Part shown: one piece after another, positions 25,711-35,216 of the stretch
Layout of the letters: each line of letters opens with the position of its first letter
Position numbering within the stretch: the first letter of the stretch is position 1
From: Sphingobacterium spiritivorum ATCC 33861
GTDB taxonomy: Bacteria; Bacteroidota; Bacteroidia; Sphingobacteriales; Sphingobacteriaceae
DNA: 64,000 nt
Direction of reading: 5' to 3'
Assembly (NCBI RefSeq): GCF_000143765.1
Contig: NZ_GL379770.1
Coordinates: 1,142,903-1,206,902 of the forward strand
The notes under the pieces: generated by a model
Seen by the model: only the letters and a program-made list of their open reading frames with translations
Database searches by the model: none
What the model was told of the DNA's origin: nothing
Position numbers and translations under genes: made by a program

Positions 25711-26729
25711 TAGAATTTTCCTCCTCTCTCCTGAAAATGGGTGTCCTTATTGAATAGATCGCCTCCTTCTGTAAGCCATCTGGCTGTAATATCGATGGCT
25801 TCGCGGATAGTAACTCTCGGATAACCAAACAGACGGTGACATTCGGAAGCATTGTTGAGAAGAGCTGTACCGGCCGGCTCGTGTTCAAAATGTGCTGTTT
25901 TACCAAATATCGCTGCAAATCGTTCTGCAACCCAACGTGTAGATAACGTTTCCGGACCGGTGACATTGAGCATTTTTGCCGGAGCCTCGCAATGCAGTAA
26001 GGAGCGCAAAGCAATTTCATTGGCATCTCCCTGCCAGATTACATTTACATTTTCAGTCCGCAGGTCAATAGGTTTATCCTGAAGTACTGCTTTGGCAATT
26101 TCTACCAATACTCCATAACGAAAGTCTACCGCATAGTTGAGTCTGTAGATCAATACTTCTGTTTGATTCTTTTTGGAAAAATACTGGAAAATCCGCTCCC
26201 GCCCTAGGCAGGATTGAGCATATTCTCCTACAGGTTCCGGTGAAGATTCTTCCGATACGCCTCCTGATGTAACAGGGACAAAGGGAAGTACATTTCCGGA
26301 AGAAAAGGCTACAATTTTGGAGTTCCTGAAATGCTGAGCAACCATGCCCGGCAGATAAGTATTCATCGCCCATGTAAAATCTTCATTTCCTGTTGTGCCG
26401 AATTTATGTCCGGCGAGATAAATAATATTAGGTACCTGAGGGAGTTGCTGTAACTCTTCCTGATTGAGCAGGTCACAGGATATCGTTTCGATACCATAAG
26501 CCTCTAATTCTGATTTAACTTTGTTATCCGAGAATCTGGAAACCCCAATCACTCTTTTTGATAATCCGGCTTCCCGAATGGCACGCACGGCGAGTCTGCC
26601 CATGCTTGGTCCCATTTTGCCTCCTATGCCGAGGAGCATAATATCACCTTCTATACGTTTGATATCTGCAATAAGTGCTGCAGAAGGAGCCAGGATTTCT
26701 TCTTCTAATTGTACTAAGTCTCTGTTCAT
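25710..26729 (-). CDS. NAD-dependent epimerase/dehydratase-family protein
   Basis: 339 residues. An extended-SDR Rossmann fold starts with MLLGIGGKMGPSMGRL. NIIYLAGHKFGTTG follows the cofactor site. The active-site Tyr lies in GEYAQSCLGRER, where the usual YxxxK lysine position is Cys, so catalysis by the standard triad is doubtful or modified. It sits between the Nramp-like gene and the aldolase gene with near-zero spacing, so it probably acts on the same sugar or sugar acid. Cytoplasmic. Confidence 0.82.
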   Translation of the reverse strand: MNRDLVQLEEEILAPSAALIADIKRIEGDIMLLGIGGKMGPSMGRLAVRAIREAGLSKRVIGVSRFSDNKVKSELEAYGIETISCDLLNQEELQQLPQVPNIIYLAGHKFGTTGNEDFTWAMNTYLPGMVAQHFRNSKIVAFSSGNVLPFVPVTSGGVSEESSPEPVGEYAQSCLGRERIFQYFSKKNQTEVLIYRLNYAVDFRYGVLVEIAKAVLQDKPIDLRTENVNVIWQGDANEIALRSLLHCEAPAKMLNVTGPETLSTRWVAERFAAIFGKTAHFEHEPAGTALLNNASECHRLFGYPRVTIREAIDITARWLTEGGDLFNKDTHFQERGGKF

Positions 26730-26734
26730 ATGCT

Positions 26735-27967
26735 TTATTTTATTAAAGTGATCAGGTTACTTACAGCCAGCCCTATAATCAGGATCAGGCCCAAAGCACC
26801 CCATATTTTGGTTGATGTTGAGTTAACGCGTTCCTTCATGAGCGTTTTATCATTTCCTATCAGATATAAAGTGAAACCGATAAACGGAACGAGTAAGGTG
26901 GTAATGCTCTGCGCAAAGACAATCAGCTCCAGAGGAAGTTTGCCAAATGCCAGAGCGATAATGGATCCGAAAATCATAACAATGGAGATAAATAATTTCA
27001 CCATTTTATTGTTCAGATTGTTGCCGTATCCGAAAGTATCGCCTAGCAGAGAACCACCCAGCACGGCATTCCCGATCAGGGATGAAAAGGAAGCTCCGAA
27101 CAGGCCTATATAGAAAAGCTGTGAAGCATAGTCTCCGAATAAGGGTTCCAGAGCTTTCCCCATTTCTGTCGCTGAGTTAACTTTGATTCCTTGCGGATGC
27201 AGGATATTCGCTGCACATACCAGTACACCTGTACTCATGATACCCAGAATTATAATTCCGACCCGGCTTCCAAGCATTTCTGTGCCGTTTTGCTGATCGG
27301 AACCGCCCATTTTTTTACGTTCCTGTACCAGATAGGATTGGTAAAAAGCTCCTACAAGTGAAAAACAGGATGCTATAAATGCAATAATGAGTACCATCGA
27401 GCCATCCGGTATACCTGGGATAATCCCTTTGCTCATGTCAATCAGGTTAGGCTGTACCAGTATGGCAGTGGTAAGAAATGAAAACAGCATGATAATAATC
27501 AATACCAACATAAGCTTTTCCAATACTTTATAAAAAGATCGAAAGAATAATAACAGGATTCCGAGAACATTAAATACCACTATCCAGATCTTCGGATTGG
27601 ATCCTGTAGCTTCACCTACTGATATTGCTACTCCGGTAGAATTGCCTGATTGAAACGATATAGCGACCAGAAATATTCCCAGGCCAATGAATATAGCTAC
27701 AGGCTTCCCGAATTTGTTTTTTATCAGGGTAAGCAGAGATTCACTGTTCTGTGCACCTATCCTTGCAGCCATTGTGGTGAATACCATCATAAAAAAAATG
27801 GCGAGAATAATGACCCATAGCAGGTCGTAGCCATAATCGGCCCCCATTTTAGAAGTAATGGTCATTTTACTCGGACCAAATACCAGTGCTGCGGTAATAA
27901 TACCGGGACCGAGTACAGAAAGCCAGTTTATTTTAGTCTTCGGAGTGTTTGTAGGTTGTGTTGACAT
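26735..27967 (-). CDS. Nramp-fold transporter lacking the metal-binding motif
   Basis: 410 residues, about eleven spans of the APC/Nramp fold. The first span reads GPGIITAALVFGPSKMTITS. Where metal-transporting Nramp proteins carry DPGN, this one has GPSK. The sixth-span region NAVLGGSLLGD also lacks the usual metal-binding Met. Its first codon overlaps the dehydrogenase stop, and it is followed by sugar-acid genes. Annotation by family name would say divalent metal transport. The missing ligands and the operon argue for another solute, possibly a sugar acid. Confidence 0.82.
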   Translation of the reverse strand: MSTQPTNTPKTKINWLSVLGPGIITAALVFGPSKMTITSKMGADYGYDLLWVIILAIFFMMVFTTMAARIGAQNSESLLTLIKNKFGKPVAIFIGLGIFLVAISFQSGNSTGVAISVGEATGSNPKIWIVVFNVLGILLLFFRSFYKVLEKLMLVLIIIMLFSFLTTAILVQPNLIDMSKGIIPGIPDGSMVLIIAFIASCFSLVGAFYQSYLVQERKKMGGSDQQNGTEMLGSRVGIIILGIMSTGVLVCAANILHPQGIKVNSATEMGKALEPLFGDYASQLFYIGLFGASFSSLIGNAVLGGSLLGDTFGYGNNLNNKMVKLFISIVMIFGSIIALAFGKLPLELIVFAQSITTLLVPFIGFTLYLIGNDKTLMKERVNSTSTKIWGALGLILIIGLAVSNLITLIK

Positions 27968-29475
27968 TATCGGTTAGATTTTACTTGGGTAGCAGAGATG
28001 GCACTTGCCTGGTTGTTAAAATTGCTGCGGATATAAGTTGCAATCGATGCAATCTCCTCATCCCTGAGAAATGAGAAGGCAGGCATTGCGCCTTCATATT
28101 GTACTTTGCCTGTCTTCTGGTTCGTCAATCCTTTTAACAGAATATGGATCAGCGGTTCAGGAGCTCCGTTGACAAGGGCCGATTGTTTCAGCGGCGGAAA
28201 GGAGGACGGTACTCCGCTGCCGTCATCCTTGTGGCAGGAAGCACAATAGGCTTTATACAACTCCTGACCACTTTTGGTCGTCTGGGCAACAGGCTTTGTC
28301 GGTTTGATCGTTTTTACGGGACGTACATCCGTTTTACTTAATTTATAGATCACATCATCGGCCGGTTTCGGAAATCCCTTTTGCGGATTCCAGTCCCTGT
28401 TGCTGCTGCAAAAGTATATATCACCATCCGGCAGCACCATTACCGACCTTAGTCTGCCCAGCTTATCTGCAAATACTATATCTTCATCTACAATCCGGCT
28501 GCCGTCATCCGAGAGCTTCAGAATACGTAACGATTGACTTTTTAAGGTTGTTAACAGTAATGTATTTTTCCATTCCGGGATAGCATCGTTACTATAGTAA
28601 GCCAGCCCTGCCGGAGCGATGACTGGTGTCCATGAACGGATAGGCTCCGTACGTGGAGATTTTTTAGCAATAGCTTTTTCCGTTTCCGTATCGTGCATAC
28701 CTTCTATTTGTGGCCAGCCATAGTTATGCAGTGGTCGTATGAGGTTTATTTCATCTTCTATGGCATCTCCGTGTTCTGATGTATAGATATTTCCGGTGGG
28801 AGACTGTGTCAGTCCCTGCATATTTCTGAATCCCCATGCATAGACGTAGCTTCCCGGGATCGGATTGTCTTTCGGGATAGACCCGTCCGGATTGAGTCGC
28901 AGGATTTTACCGTTGAGAGAGGTGCTGTCTTGTGCATACGTATCGCTGGCTGCATCACCGGTAGCCCAGATTATTTTCTGATCATGCGTAACAATTATGC
29001 GGGAGCCATTATGTCCAGTATTTCCGGGGATTTTGAGCAGTGTCTTTGGATTACTTAATTTGCTCGTGGTACTGTAATCATAGCGCACCAGATTTGAAAA
29101 GATGCTGTCGCTGGATTTGGACGTGTATGAAAGATACAGATAAGAAGGCGAATCTTTTTCCTGAAATAAAGCCATACCCAGTAATCCCAGTGTACGTTGA
29201 TGATATACTTCCGGGATAGTAATCAGGTTTTCAACTTTTGATGTTTTAAGATCCAGTTTTTTGATTTTTCCGGCTATTTCCGAAAATATAATCGCATGTG
29301 CTGCCTGATCATATTGTAAATCCCACGGGACATCCAGGCTGTCTGCTTCCGGTGTCAGGGACAGTACTGTCTGCTGCAATTGTACAAATTCGGCATTTTC
29401 AGGTAGTTTTTTAGGCCCACAGGATGCCATAAACACAATAACAGCAACTATAATAAAAGTGTTAAATCTAAGCAT
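27967..29475 (-). CDS. PQQ-type sugar dehydrogenase fused to cytochrome c (lipoprotein)
   Basis: 502 residues. A lipoprotein signal with lipobox FMASC precedes a six-bladed glucose/sorbosone dehydrogenase domain (about 40-375) with the active-site GHNGSR, GFRNMQGL and TSEHGD segments. The C-terminus is a class I cytochrome c: heme site CASCH at 411-415 and probable axial Met464 in EGAMPAF. Substrate electrons could pass directly to the fused heme and then the respiratory chain. It is the first gene of a four-gene minus-strand operon and is probably located in the periplasm on a membrane. Confidence 0.9.
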   Translation of the reverse strand: MLRFNTFIIVAVIVFMASCGPKKLPENAEFVQLQQTVLSLTPEADSLDVPWDLQYDQAAHAIIFSEIAGKIKKLDLKTSKVENLITIPEVYHQRTLGLLGMALFQEKDSPSYLYLSYTSKSSDSIFSNLVRYDYSTTSKLSNPKTLLKIPGNTGHNGSRIIVTHDQKIIWATGDAASDTYAQDSTSLNGKILRLNPDGSIPKDNPIPGSYVYAWGFRNMQGLTQSPTGNIYTSEHGDAIEDEINLIRPLHNYGWPQIEGMHDTETEKAIAKKSPRTEPIRSWTPVIAPAGLAYYSNDAIPEWKNTLLLTTLKSQSLRILKLSDDGSRIVDEDIVFADKLGRLRSVMVLPDGDIYFCSSNRDWNPQKGFPKPADDVIYKLSKTDVRPVKTIKPTKPVAQTTKSGQELYKAYCASCHKDDGSGVPSSFPPLKQSALVNGAPEPLIHILLKGLTNQKTGKVQYEGAMPAFSFLRDEEIASIATYIRSNFNNQASAISATQVKSNR

Positions 29476-29539
29476 GTGTCAAATTTCAGGTTTACAGGCA
29501 TCTATCCTCAGGTAAAAGATAAAGCCTCAATTGTTGAGT

Positions 29540-29570
29540 CAAATGTAAATATTAATCTGAGAAAATCAAA
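29540..29570 (-). promoter_or_regulatory. Consensus promoter of the PQQ-dehydrogenase operon
   Basis: On the minus strand TTTG (29567-29570), 19 bases, then TACATTTG (29540-29547): a perfect match to the Bacteroidota housekeeping promoter. The palindrome at 29575-29586 lies four bases upstream of the -33 element, so a bound regulator would touch polymerase or occlude it. Confidence 0.8.
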
Positions 29571-29574
29571 TAAT

Positions 29575-29586
29575 ATTGTATACAAT
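29575..29586. promoter_or_regulatory. GntR operator, perfect palindrome
   Basis: ATTGTATACAAT, a 12-base perfect palindrome identical to the one adjoining the GntR gene start codon at 39599. Inferred binding site of the FCD/GntR protein encoded at 39611. Confidence 0.7.
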
Positions 29587-29598
29587 TTTAAACTTTAT

Positions 29599-29608
29599 TT
29601 GTTTACAA
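29599..29608. promoter_or_regulatory. Operator variant
   Basis: TTGTTTACAA differs from the TTGTATACAA core at one position. It lies two helical turns from the perfect copy, which would allow cooperative binding. Confidence 0.45.
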
Positions 29609-29732
29609 TATTAAATATGATGTTACAATTGCTTTAGTGCGGCAAAACAAAAATATGCGATTTGATTTCTTCCTGTAGATGGACTCCGGGTTTGATTCTT
29701 CCGGAATGAAAAAAATAAATAAATAATTTTTG

Positions 29733-29765
29733 TTGTTTACAAATTATTGATATAATTGTATACAT
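29733..29765. promoter_or_regulatory. Pair of operator variants upstream of SusC
   Basis: TTGTTTACAA at 29733-29742 and TTGTATACAT at 29756-29765 each differ from the core palindrome at one base. Centre-to-centre distance is 23 bases, close to two helical turns and equal to the spacing of the pair at 29575/29599. Confidence 0.5.
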
Positions 29766-30087
29766 TATTGTTGTGATAATGTTTATGAAAGGATAGACTT
29801 ATATCCTAAATTATGGAGAACCGATAGTATTTAACAGTACTTTTTTATCTCATACCATTCCTTACTGTCTGTTTAACTCCGGTTAAAAGATAAGGAGATG
29901 ATCAATTAAGAGAAAAAAGTAAAAACGTTACCTGAAAATGGATAAACCGAGAATTACCTATGGAAAGGAGGCCTATGATCACTAGATAATTACCTTATTG
30001 TCAAGATAAAATGATCAGCTTTTATCAGTCTGGATGACGGGTCCAGTAAATTTTCAAAATGTTTACAATTATAAACCATGATAAATA

Positions 30088-33000
30088 ATGAAAACAAACA
30101 TTAACCGGAACAGGCTTTTTGGTAAAACAAAAAACCATCTTTTTATCATTCCAGTTATTCAACTTCTGGCACTCAGCCCTTCTATTACTTTTGCTACGGG
30201 GACACATCCTGTTAAAGATCCGCATGCTAGAGGTATGACCGGTCGTATACAGGTGTATGCTACTTCTTTTCAACAGACAACAGTCAAAGGAAAGGTAATA
30301 GATGGCAATGGAAACGGACTGGGGAGTGTAGAAGTCAGAAATCTGACCAGTAATGTAGTTGCACTGACACAGGCAGACGGTAGTTTCAGCATCGTTGCAG
30401 CACCATCTGACAAGTTGCAGTTCAGACTTATCGGTTTTCTGTCTCAAGTAAAGGACGCCAAAGATGCGGCCTCCGTGACACTGCAGACTTCACTGGAAGA
30501 ACTTGATGAAGTGGTCGTTGTCGGATACGGAACACAGAAGAAAGTCAACCTGACCGGTTCTGTGGCTTCGGTGAAGATCGATGAAGCCGTAACCAGCAGA
30601 TCGATGTCTAATGTTTCTTCTGCTTTACAGGGCTTACTTCCCGGATTGGCCGTAAGCCAAAACTCAGGTATGGCAGGAAATAATGCCGCAGATCTGATGA
30701 TTCGCGGATTGGGAACAGTCAATAATGCCGGACCATTGATCGTCGTAGACGGAATGCCGGACGTCAGTCTCAACCGGATTAATATCAATGACGTGGAAAG
30801 TGTGTCGGTATTGAAAGATGCTGCTTCAGCCTCTGTGTATGGTTCCCGGGCAGCAAACGGGGTTATTCTGATTACAACAAAGACCGGAAATCGAAATGCT
30901 AAACCTAAAATAAGCGCTTCAGGAAGCTGGACCCTGGTAAAACCAACACAGAGTTTTGAATTTTTGAGTAATTACGCAAAGGCATTGACAGCCACGCAGC
31001 GTGCGCAGGCTGCCACGACCTTGCCGGGTAACTTTCAGTTCAAAAACGGAACTATAGATCAATGGCTGGCATTGAGTATGATCGATCCTAAGCGCTATCC
31101 GAATACCGACTGGTGGGATGTGATCCTTCGCGACGGAAAATCCAATACCTATAATGTATCGGTAAACGGCGGAGGTGAAAATTCAAACTACTATGTCTCT
31201 TTCGGGGCGCTGGATGAAAAAGGTATTCAGATCGAGAATGATTTCAAACGCTACAATGCGGCATTCAACTTTGATCTGAAGGTGACTAATACCATTAATA
31301 CCGGTGTTAAATTTTCAGGTAACTGGTCCAAATATCATTACAACTACGAGGAGGGGATGACCGCAAATAGTCCGAATGGTCTGGATATCTTTACCGCACC
31401 TGCGGGTATTCTGCCTTTTGACCCTGTGACCGGCTATTATGGTGGTGCTATGGCTTACAATGAAAGTTCGCAGTCTACCAATCCTTACGCGGATTATCTG
31501 GTCCGCAACAGGAATACCATGAATCAGAAAGAAGCTTATCTGAATGGATACCTGGACTGGAAACCTTTTCAGGGATTTACCGCTCATGTAGACTATTCTT
31601 TAAAATATAACAACAGATTTGACTGGCGTGCAGATCTGCCTACACGTGCATATAATTTCCAGTTGGACGACTGGGGGCCACGAATCTATGTGGGAAATAA
31701 TGAACCTATTTATAATGTAGACAGAGAAGGTTATAAAACCCAATTAACAGGAAGACTAAACTATGAGCGCAAATTCGGTGATCATGATCTTTCTGTTATG
31801 GGGGCTTACAGTGAGGAATTCTGGAGTGACAGATATCTCTCTGCCAGCAGGGGGGATCGTCTGAATCCGCTGTTGCATGAAATTGACGGCGCATTGAATA
31901 ATGTGCAGACTACAGGAGGTTCTTCCGATAATGAAGGTTTGCGTTCCTATATAGGTCGTATAGGCTATATTGCCTTCAACAAATACCTGTTGGAAACAAA
32001 TTTCCGTGTAGACGGATCTTCTAAATTCCTCAAAGGAGATCAGTATGGCTTTTTCCCTTCGGCATCTGCAGGATGGCGTTTTACAGAAGAAAGTTTCTTC
32101 TCGGATCTGAAATCTAAAATTGCGTTGAGCACAGGTAAGTTACGTGCTTCATATGGTGCATTAGGTAATAACAGTGGTGTGGGTAGATATGAACAGCAGG
32201 AATTGCTGACAGCAAGTAACTATATTTCTGGCGGAGTACCTGTTATCGGTCTTACGAATAAGAAATTTATCAACTATAACCTGACCTGGGAACGTACAAA
32301 TGTGCTGAATCTGGGGATGGACCTTGTTTTCTTCAATAACAGACTATCCTGGGAAGTAGATTATTATGATCGTCTGACTAAAGGAATGAATCGCCCTTCG
32401 GATGTTTCCATTCACCTGAGTGGTGCATACATCGCTCCAAGAAGAAATATCGGAGATATGCGCAACAGGGGTGTAGAATCCAATCTGACATGGACAGATC
32501 GTAAGCAAGATTTCCAATACATGGTCAATTTCAATTTTTCTAAAAATTCAAACCGCCTGCTGTCCTGGAATGAACAACTGCCCAAAGGTTCTACTTTCCT
32601 GGATATGCCTTATAATTTTGTGTATGCCTTTGAGTCTCTGGGTATCGCGCAGACCTGGGAAGATGTTTATAAAGCTGCTCCTCAGGGAGCTTCTCCGGGA
32701 GATGTGCTGATCAAGGACGTAAACGGAGACGGTAAGATCGATATCAATGACCGTGTAGCTTACCCTAAATCGCAATTAGGAAGACCAAGTACCAACTATG
32801 CGTTGAGAGGAAGTGCAAGCTGGAAAGGATTTGATTTCGCCTTCCTGCTTCAGGGAGCGACAGGACGTAAAGAATTCTGGATGAACAGAATTAATAGTCC
32901 GTTTATCGGTACCACTAATCAGGCTATCACCGAGGATCAGTGGAATAATACCTGGAATCTGGATAACAGAGATGCTGACTATCCGAGATTGTTGCCAAGT

Positions 33001-33273
33001 ACACTGGGATCTACAAGTACCAGCAATTACCTGAGTACGCATTGGTTACAGGATCTGTCTTATCTGCGTGTCAAGAATATACAACTGGGTTATACCTTTA
33101 GTAACGGGATGGTAAAACGTCTGGGAGTCAATAAACTAAGGGTATACGGATCCGCTGATAATCTGGCTGTAATTACGAGTTTCAAAGGATTGGATCCGGA
33201 GAAAAGTTCGTATGCAAATGATGCATATCCCATTACCAAAACTTTTGTATTAGGACTGAATGTGGAACTATAA
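30088..33273 (+). CDS. SusC/RagA-type TonB-dependent outer-membrane transporter
   Basis: 1061 residues. Signal peptide, a carboxypeptidase-regulatory-like domain (TTVKGKVIDGNGNGLGSVEV, residues 64-140), a plug (QGLLPGLAVSQNSG, RGLGTVNNAGPLIVVDGMPD, SVYGSRAANGVILITTKTG, about 150-270) and a 22-strand barrel. It imports oligosaccharides across the outer membrane with energy from TonB, paired with the SusD protein downstream. The frame ends 13 bases before the SusD start. Probably controlled by the operator cluster upstream. Confidence 0.95.
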   Translation: MKTNINRNRLFGKTKNHLFIIPVIQLLALSPSITFATGTHPVKDPHARGMTGRIQVYATSFQQTTVKGKVIDGNGNGLGSVEVRNLTSNVVALTQADGSFSIVAAPSDKLQFRLIGFLSQVKDAKDAASVTLQTSLEELDEVVVVGYGTQKKVNLTGSVASVKIDEAVTSRSMSNVSSALQGLLPGLAVSQNSGMAGNNAADLMIRGLGTVNNAGPLIVVDGMPDVSLNRININDVESVSVLKDAASASVYGSRAANGVILITTKTGNRNAKPKISASGSWTLVKPTQSFEFLSNYAKALTATQRAQAATTLPGNFQFKNGTIDQWLALSMIDPKRYPNTDWWDVILRDGKSNTYNVSVNGGGENSNYYVSFGALDEKGIQIENDFKRYNAAFNFDLKVTNTINTGVKFSGNWSKYHYNYEEGMTANSPNGLDIFTAPAGILPFDPVTGYYGGAMAYNESSQSTNPYADYLVRNRNTMNQKEAYLNGYLDWKPFQGFTAHVDYSLKYNNRFDWRADLPTRAYNFQLDDWGPRIYVGNNEPIYNVDREGYKTQLTGRLNYERKFGDHDLSVMGAYSEEFWSDRYLSASRGDRLNPLLHEIDGALNNVQTTGGSSDNEGLRSYIGRIGYIAFNKYLLETNFRVDGSSKFLKGDQYGFFPSASAGWRFTEESFFSDLKSKIALSTGKLRASYGALGNNSGVGRYEQQELLTASNYISGGVPVIGLTNKKFINYNLTWERTNVLNLGMDLVFFNNRLSWEVDYYDRLTKGMNRPSDVSIHLSGAYIAPRRNIGDMRNRGVESNLTWTDRKQDFQYMVNFNFSKNSNRLLSWNEQLPKGSTFLDMPYNFVYAFESLGIAQTWEDVYKAAPQGASPGDVLIKDVNGDGKIDINDRVAYPKSQLGRPSTNYALRGSASWKGFDFAFLLQGATGRKEFWMNRINSPFIGTTNQAITEDQWNNTWNLDNRDADYPRLLPSTLGSTSTSNYLSTHWLQDLSYLRVKNIQLGYTFSNGMVKRLGVNKLRVYGSADNLAVITSFKGLDPEKSSYANDAYPITKTFVLGLNVEL

Positions 33274-33286
33274 GAGATTTATAAGG

Positions 33287-35122
33287 ATGAGAACGAAATT
33301 AAATATAACAGTTGTTTTTAGTGTTATAATAGCAACTGTGACAGGATTGTCATCATGCCGCAAGGATCTGCTGAATCAGGTGCCTACGACAGCGCCCAGC
33401 ACACAGACATTTTGGGCAAGTGAAGATGATGCATTGAGCGCCCTTATGGGGAATTACGCTGTTTTTCGCCCCTGCTTTGATAGGGATTATCATTTTGACG
33501 GACATGGCGATTTTCTGAAGGTATGGAATGTAGGAGCTGCGCCGATTGCAATGACGGTGAACAGCCCCAGCAACTATGGCGGTGGTGCTTCAGCATTATA
33601 CCGTGCATTATATGGTTCGATTACACATTCAAATTATGTGATCGAGAATATCAATAAGCTGATGCTGCCGAATGCAAAGACAGAGACTTCGCTTAAAAAT
33701 CTGGAAGCAATAGCCGGAGAAGCGAAACTGTTACGAGGTATCGCTTATTTCAGATTGATTTCACTTTGGGGAGATGTGCCGTATTTTTCACATATCCTGC
33801 GTGATCCTATAGAAGCGGATACGGCATCACGGATGCCTATCGCACGGATCAAAGATTCCATTATGGCTGATTTTACTTATGCATATGATAAACTTCCAGT
33901 GAAAGGTGCGACAATAGGTCGTGCAGCCAAACCTGCTGCATTAGCTTTCCGTGGTAAACTGCAGTTATTCTGGGCTTCCTGGAATAAAAATGGCTGGCCG
34001 GAACTGGAACGTTTTACGCCCTCCGCAGCTGTAGCTCAGGAAGCATACCGCGGTGCTGCAGAGGATTTTAAAAAGGTTATCAACGACTATGGATTGCGGT
34101 TGTTCCGGAATGGAGAACCGGGTGAATGGGGAGAAATGGGCAAAGCTGATGTACTGCCAAACTATTACTACATGTTCATCCCGTCTACAGGAAACCCGAA
34201 TACCGACGGAGAGATGATCATGGTATTGACACACGGCGGAAACGGTACAGGTCAGAGTGAAGAGTATATGCGTGTGTGGACCGGCGTGTCTGTAGGTTTG
34301 TCTCAGAATCAGGTGGTAGCCCGTTATGAGATTGCTAATCGCTACCAGTCGACCATTACGGGAGATTTTCTGCCACCCATGATACAGGTTGCCCCAACAG
34401 TAGCGGGTGCACGTACGATGCCTAATTCGGCTATTAATCCGGAATCTTACCGTAACCGGGATTATCGTATGAAAGCGACTTTGCTTTGGGATTATGAGAA
34501 AATCATGGGAATGGGTACGACTGAACTGACAGGCTATGTTCCTTTTATCTACAAGACCTGGGGGGCAGCAGTCACTATTGATGGTGTACGCTATACTTCC
34601 TTCAATGATAACGGCACCAATCTGTCCGGTATAGAGACACGTAAGTTTGTGCGTAATTATGGCGGTCAAAACAGAAGTTCGGGAGACTACAACTGGCCGA
34701 TGATGCGTCTGGCTGACGTATTCCTCATGTATGCGGAGGCTACAAATGAGGTAGGCGGACCACAGGCTGATGCAATAGACCTGGTAAACAGAGTACGTCG
34801 TCGCGGTAATCTGCCGGCTTTGTCCAGTACAAAAACAAGTTCTAAGCAAGCATTCTTTGATGCAATAGAGCAGGAGCGTATTGTGGAGTTGTTTGGTGAA
34901 GGTCAGCGCGCATTCGACCTGAGACGATGGAGAACCATAGAGAAAGTCTTCGGAGCAGCATATGGCAATGGAAAATGGTTTCAGGATACCTATGGCAACA
35001 ATTGGGAGCGCTTTTTCTTTAATGAGCCGGAGCTGACCTACCAACGTTGTTATATTTACCAGATCCCGGAGACCGAACGTGACCGCAACAGCCGTCTGAC
35101 GCAGAATATTCCCTGGAGATAA
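33287..35122 (+). CDS. SusD/RagB-type glycan-binding lipoprotein
   Basis: 611 residues from the ATG at 33287 (MRTKLNIT). The frame extends upstream over the SusC end but would mask the signal peptide. Lipobox LSSC. SusD landmarks: TFWASEDDALSALMGNY, AKLLRGIAYFRLISLWGDVP, RLADVFLMYAEATNE and RIVELFGEGQRAFDLRRW. It binds the glycan at the cell surface and closes over the SusC barrel. About 70 residues longer than the average SusD. Confidence 0.95.
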   Translation: MRTKLNITVVFSVIIATVTGLSSCRKDLLNQVPTTAPSTQTFWASEDDALSALMGNYAVFRPCFDRDYHFDGHGDFLKVWNVGAAPIAMTVNSPSNYGGGASALYRALYGSITHSNYVIENINKLMLPNAKTETSLKNLEAIAGEAKLLRGIAYFRLISLWGDVPYFSHILRDPIEADTASRMPIARIKDSIMADFTYAYDKLPVKGATIGRAAKPAALAFRGKLQLFWASWNKNGWPELERFTPSAAVAQEAYRGAAEDFKKVINDYGLRLFRNGEPGEWGEMGKADVLPNYYYMFIPSTGNPNTDGEMIMVLTHGGNGTGQSEEYMRVWTGVSVGLSQNQVVARYEIANRYQSTITGDFLPPMIQVAPTVAGARTMPNSAINPESYRNRDYRMKATLLWDYEKIMGMGTTELTGYVPFIYKTWGAAVTIDGVRYTSFNDNGTNLSGIETRKFVRNYGGQNRSSGDYNWPMMRLADVFLMYAEATNEVGGPQADAIDLVNRVRRRGNLPALSSTKTSSKQAFFDAIEQERIVELFGEGQRAFDLRRWRTIEKVFGAAYGNGKWFQDTYGNNWERFFFNEPELTYQRCYIYQIPETERDRNSRLTQNIPWR

Positions 35123-35216
35123 TTATATATTAATCGATATCAATATGAAATCATCAGAATGATTCAAATGAAAGATCTGATAGTTTCATCCACATTAAAA
35201 AATAAATTATATACAG

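Larger units (their letters stand above)
29476..30087. promoter_or_regulatory. 612-bp divergent regulatory region (dehydrogenase operon / SusC)
   Basis: Holds the minus-strand promoter at 29540-29570, a full palindromic operator at 29575-29586, near-copies at 29599, 29733 and 29756, and a GTTTA-N6-TAAAC inverted repeat at 30061-30076 just before the SusC start. No open frame with support. The plus-strand promoter was not located with confidence, so SusC may have a long leader. Confidence 0.7.

Noticed and set aside
33965..35044. Long (359-codon) antisense frame inside SusD
   Set aside because: A by-product of codon use in the SusD gene. No domain or signal, and SusD motifs are unambiguous on the other strand.
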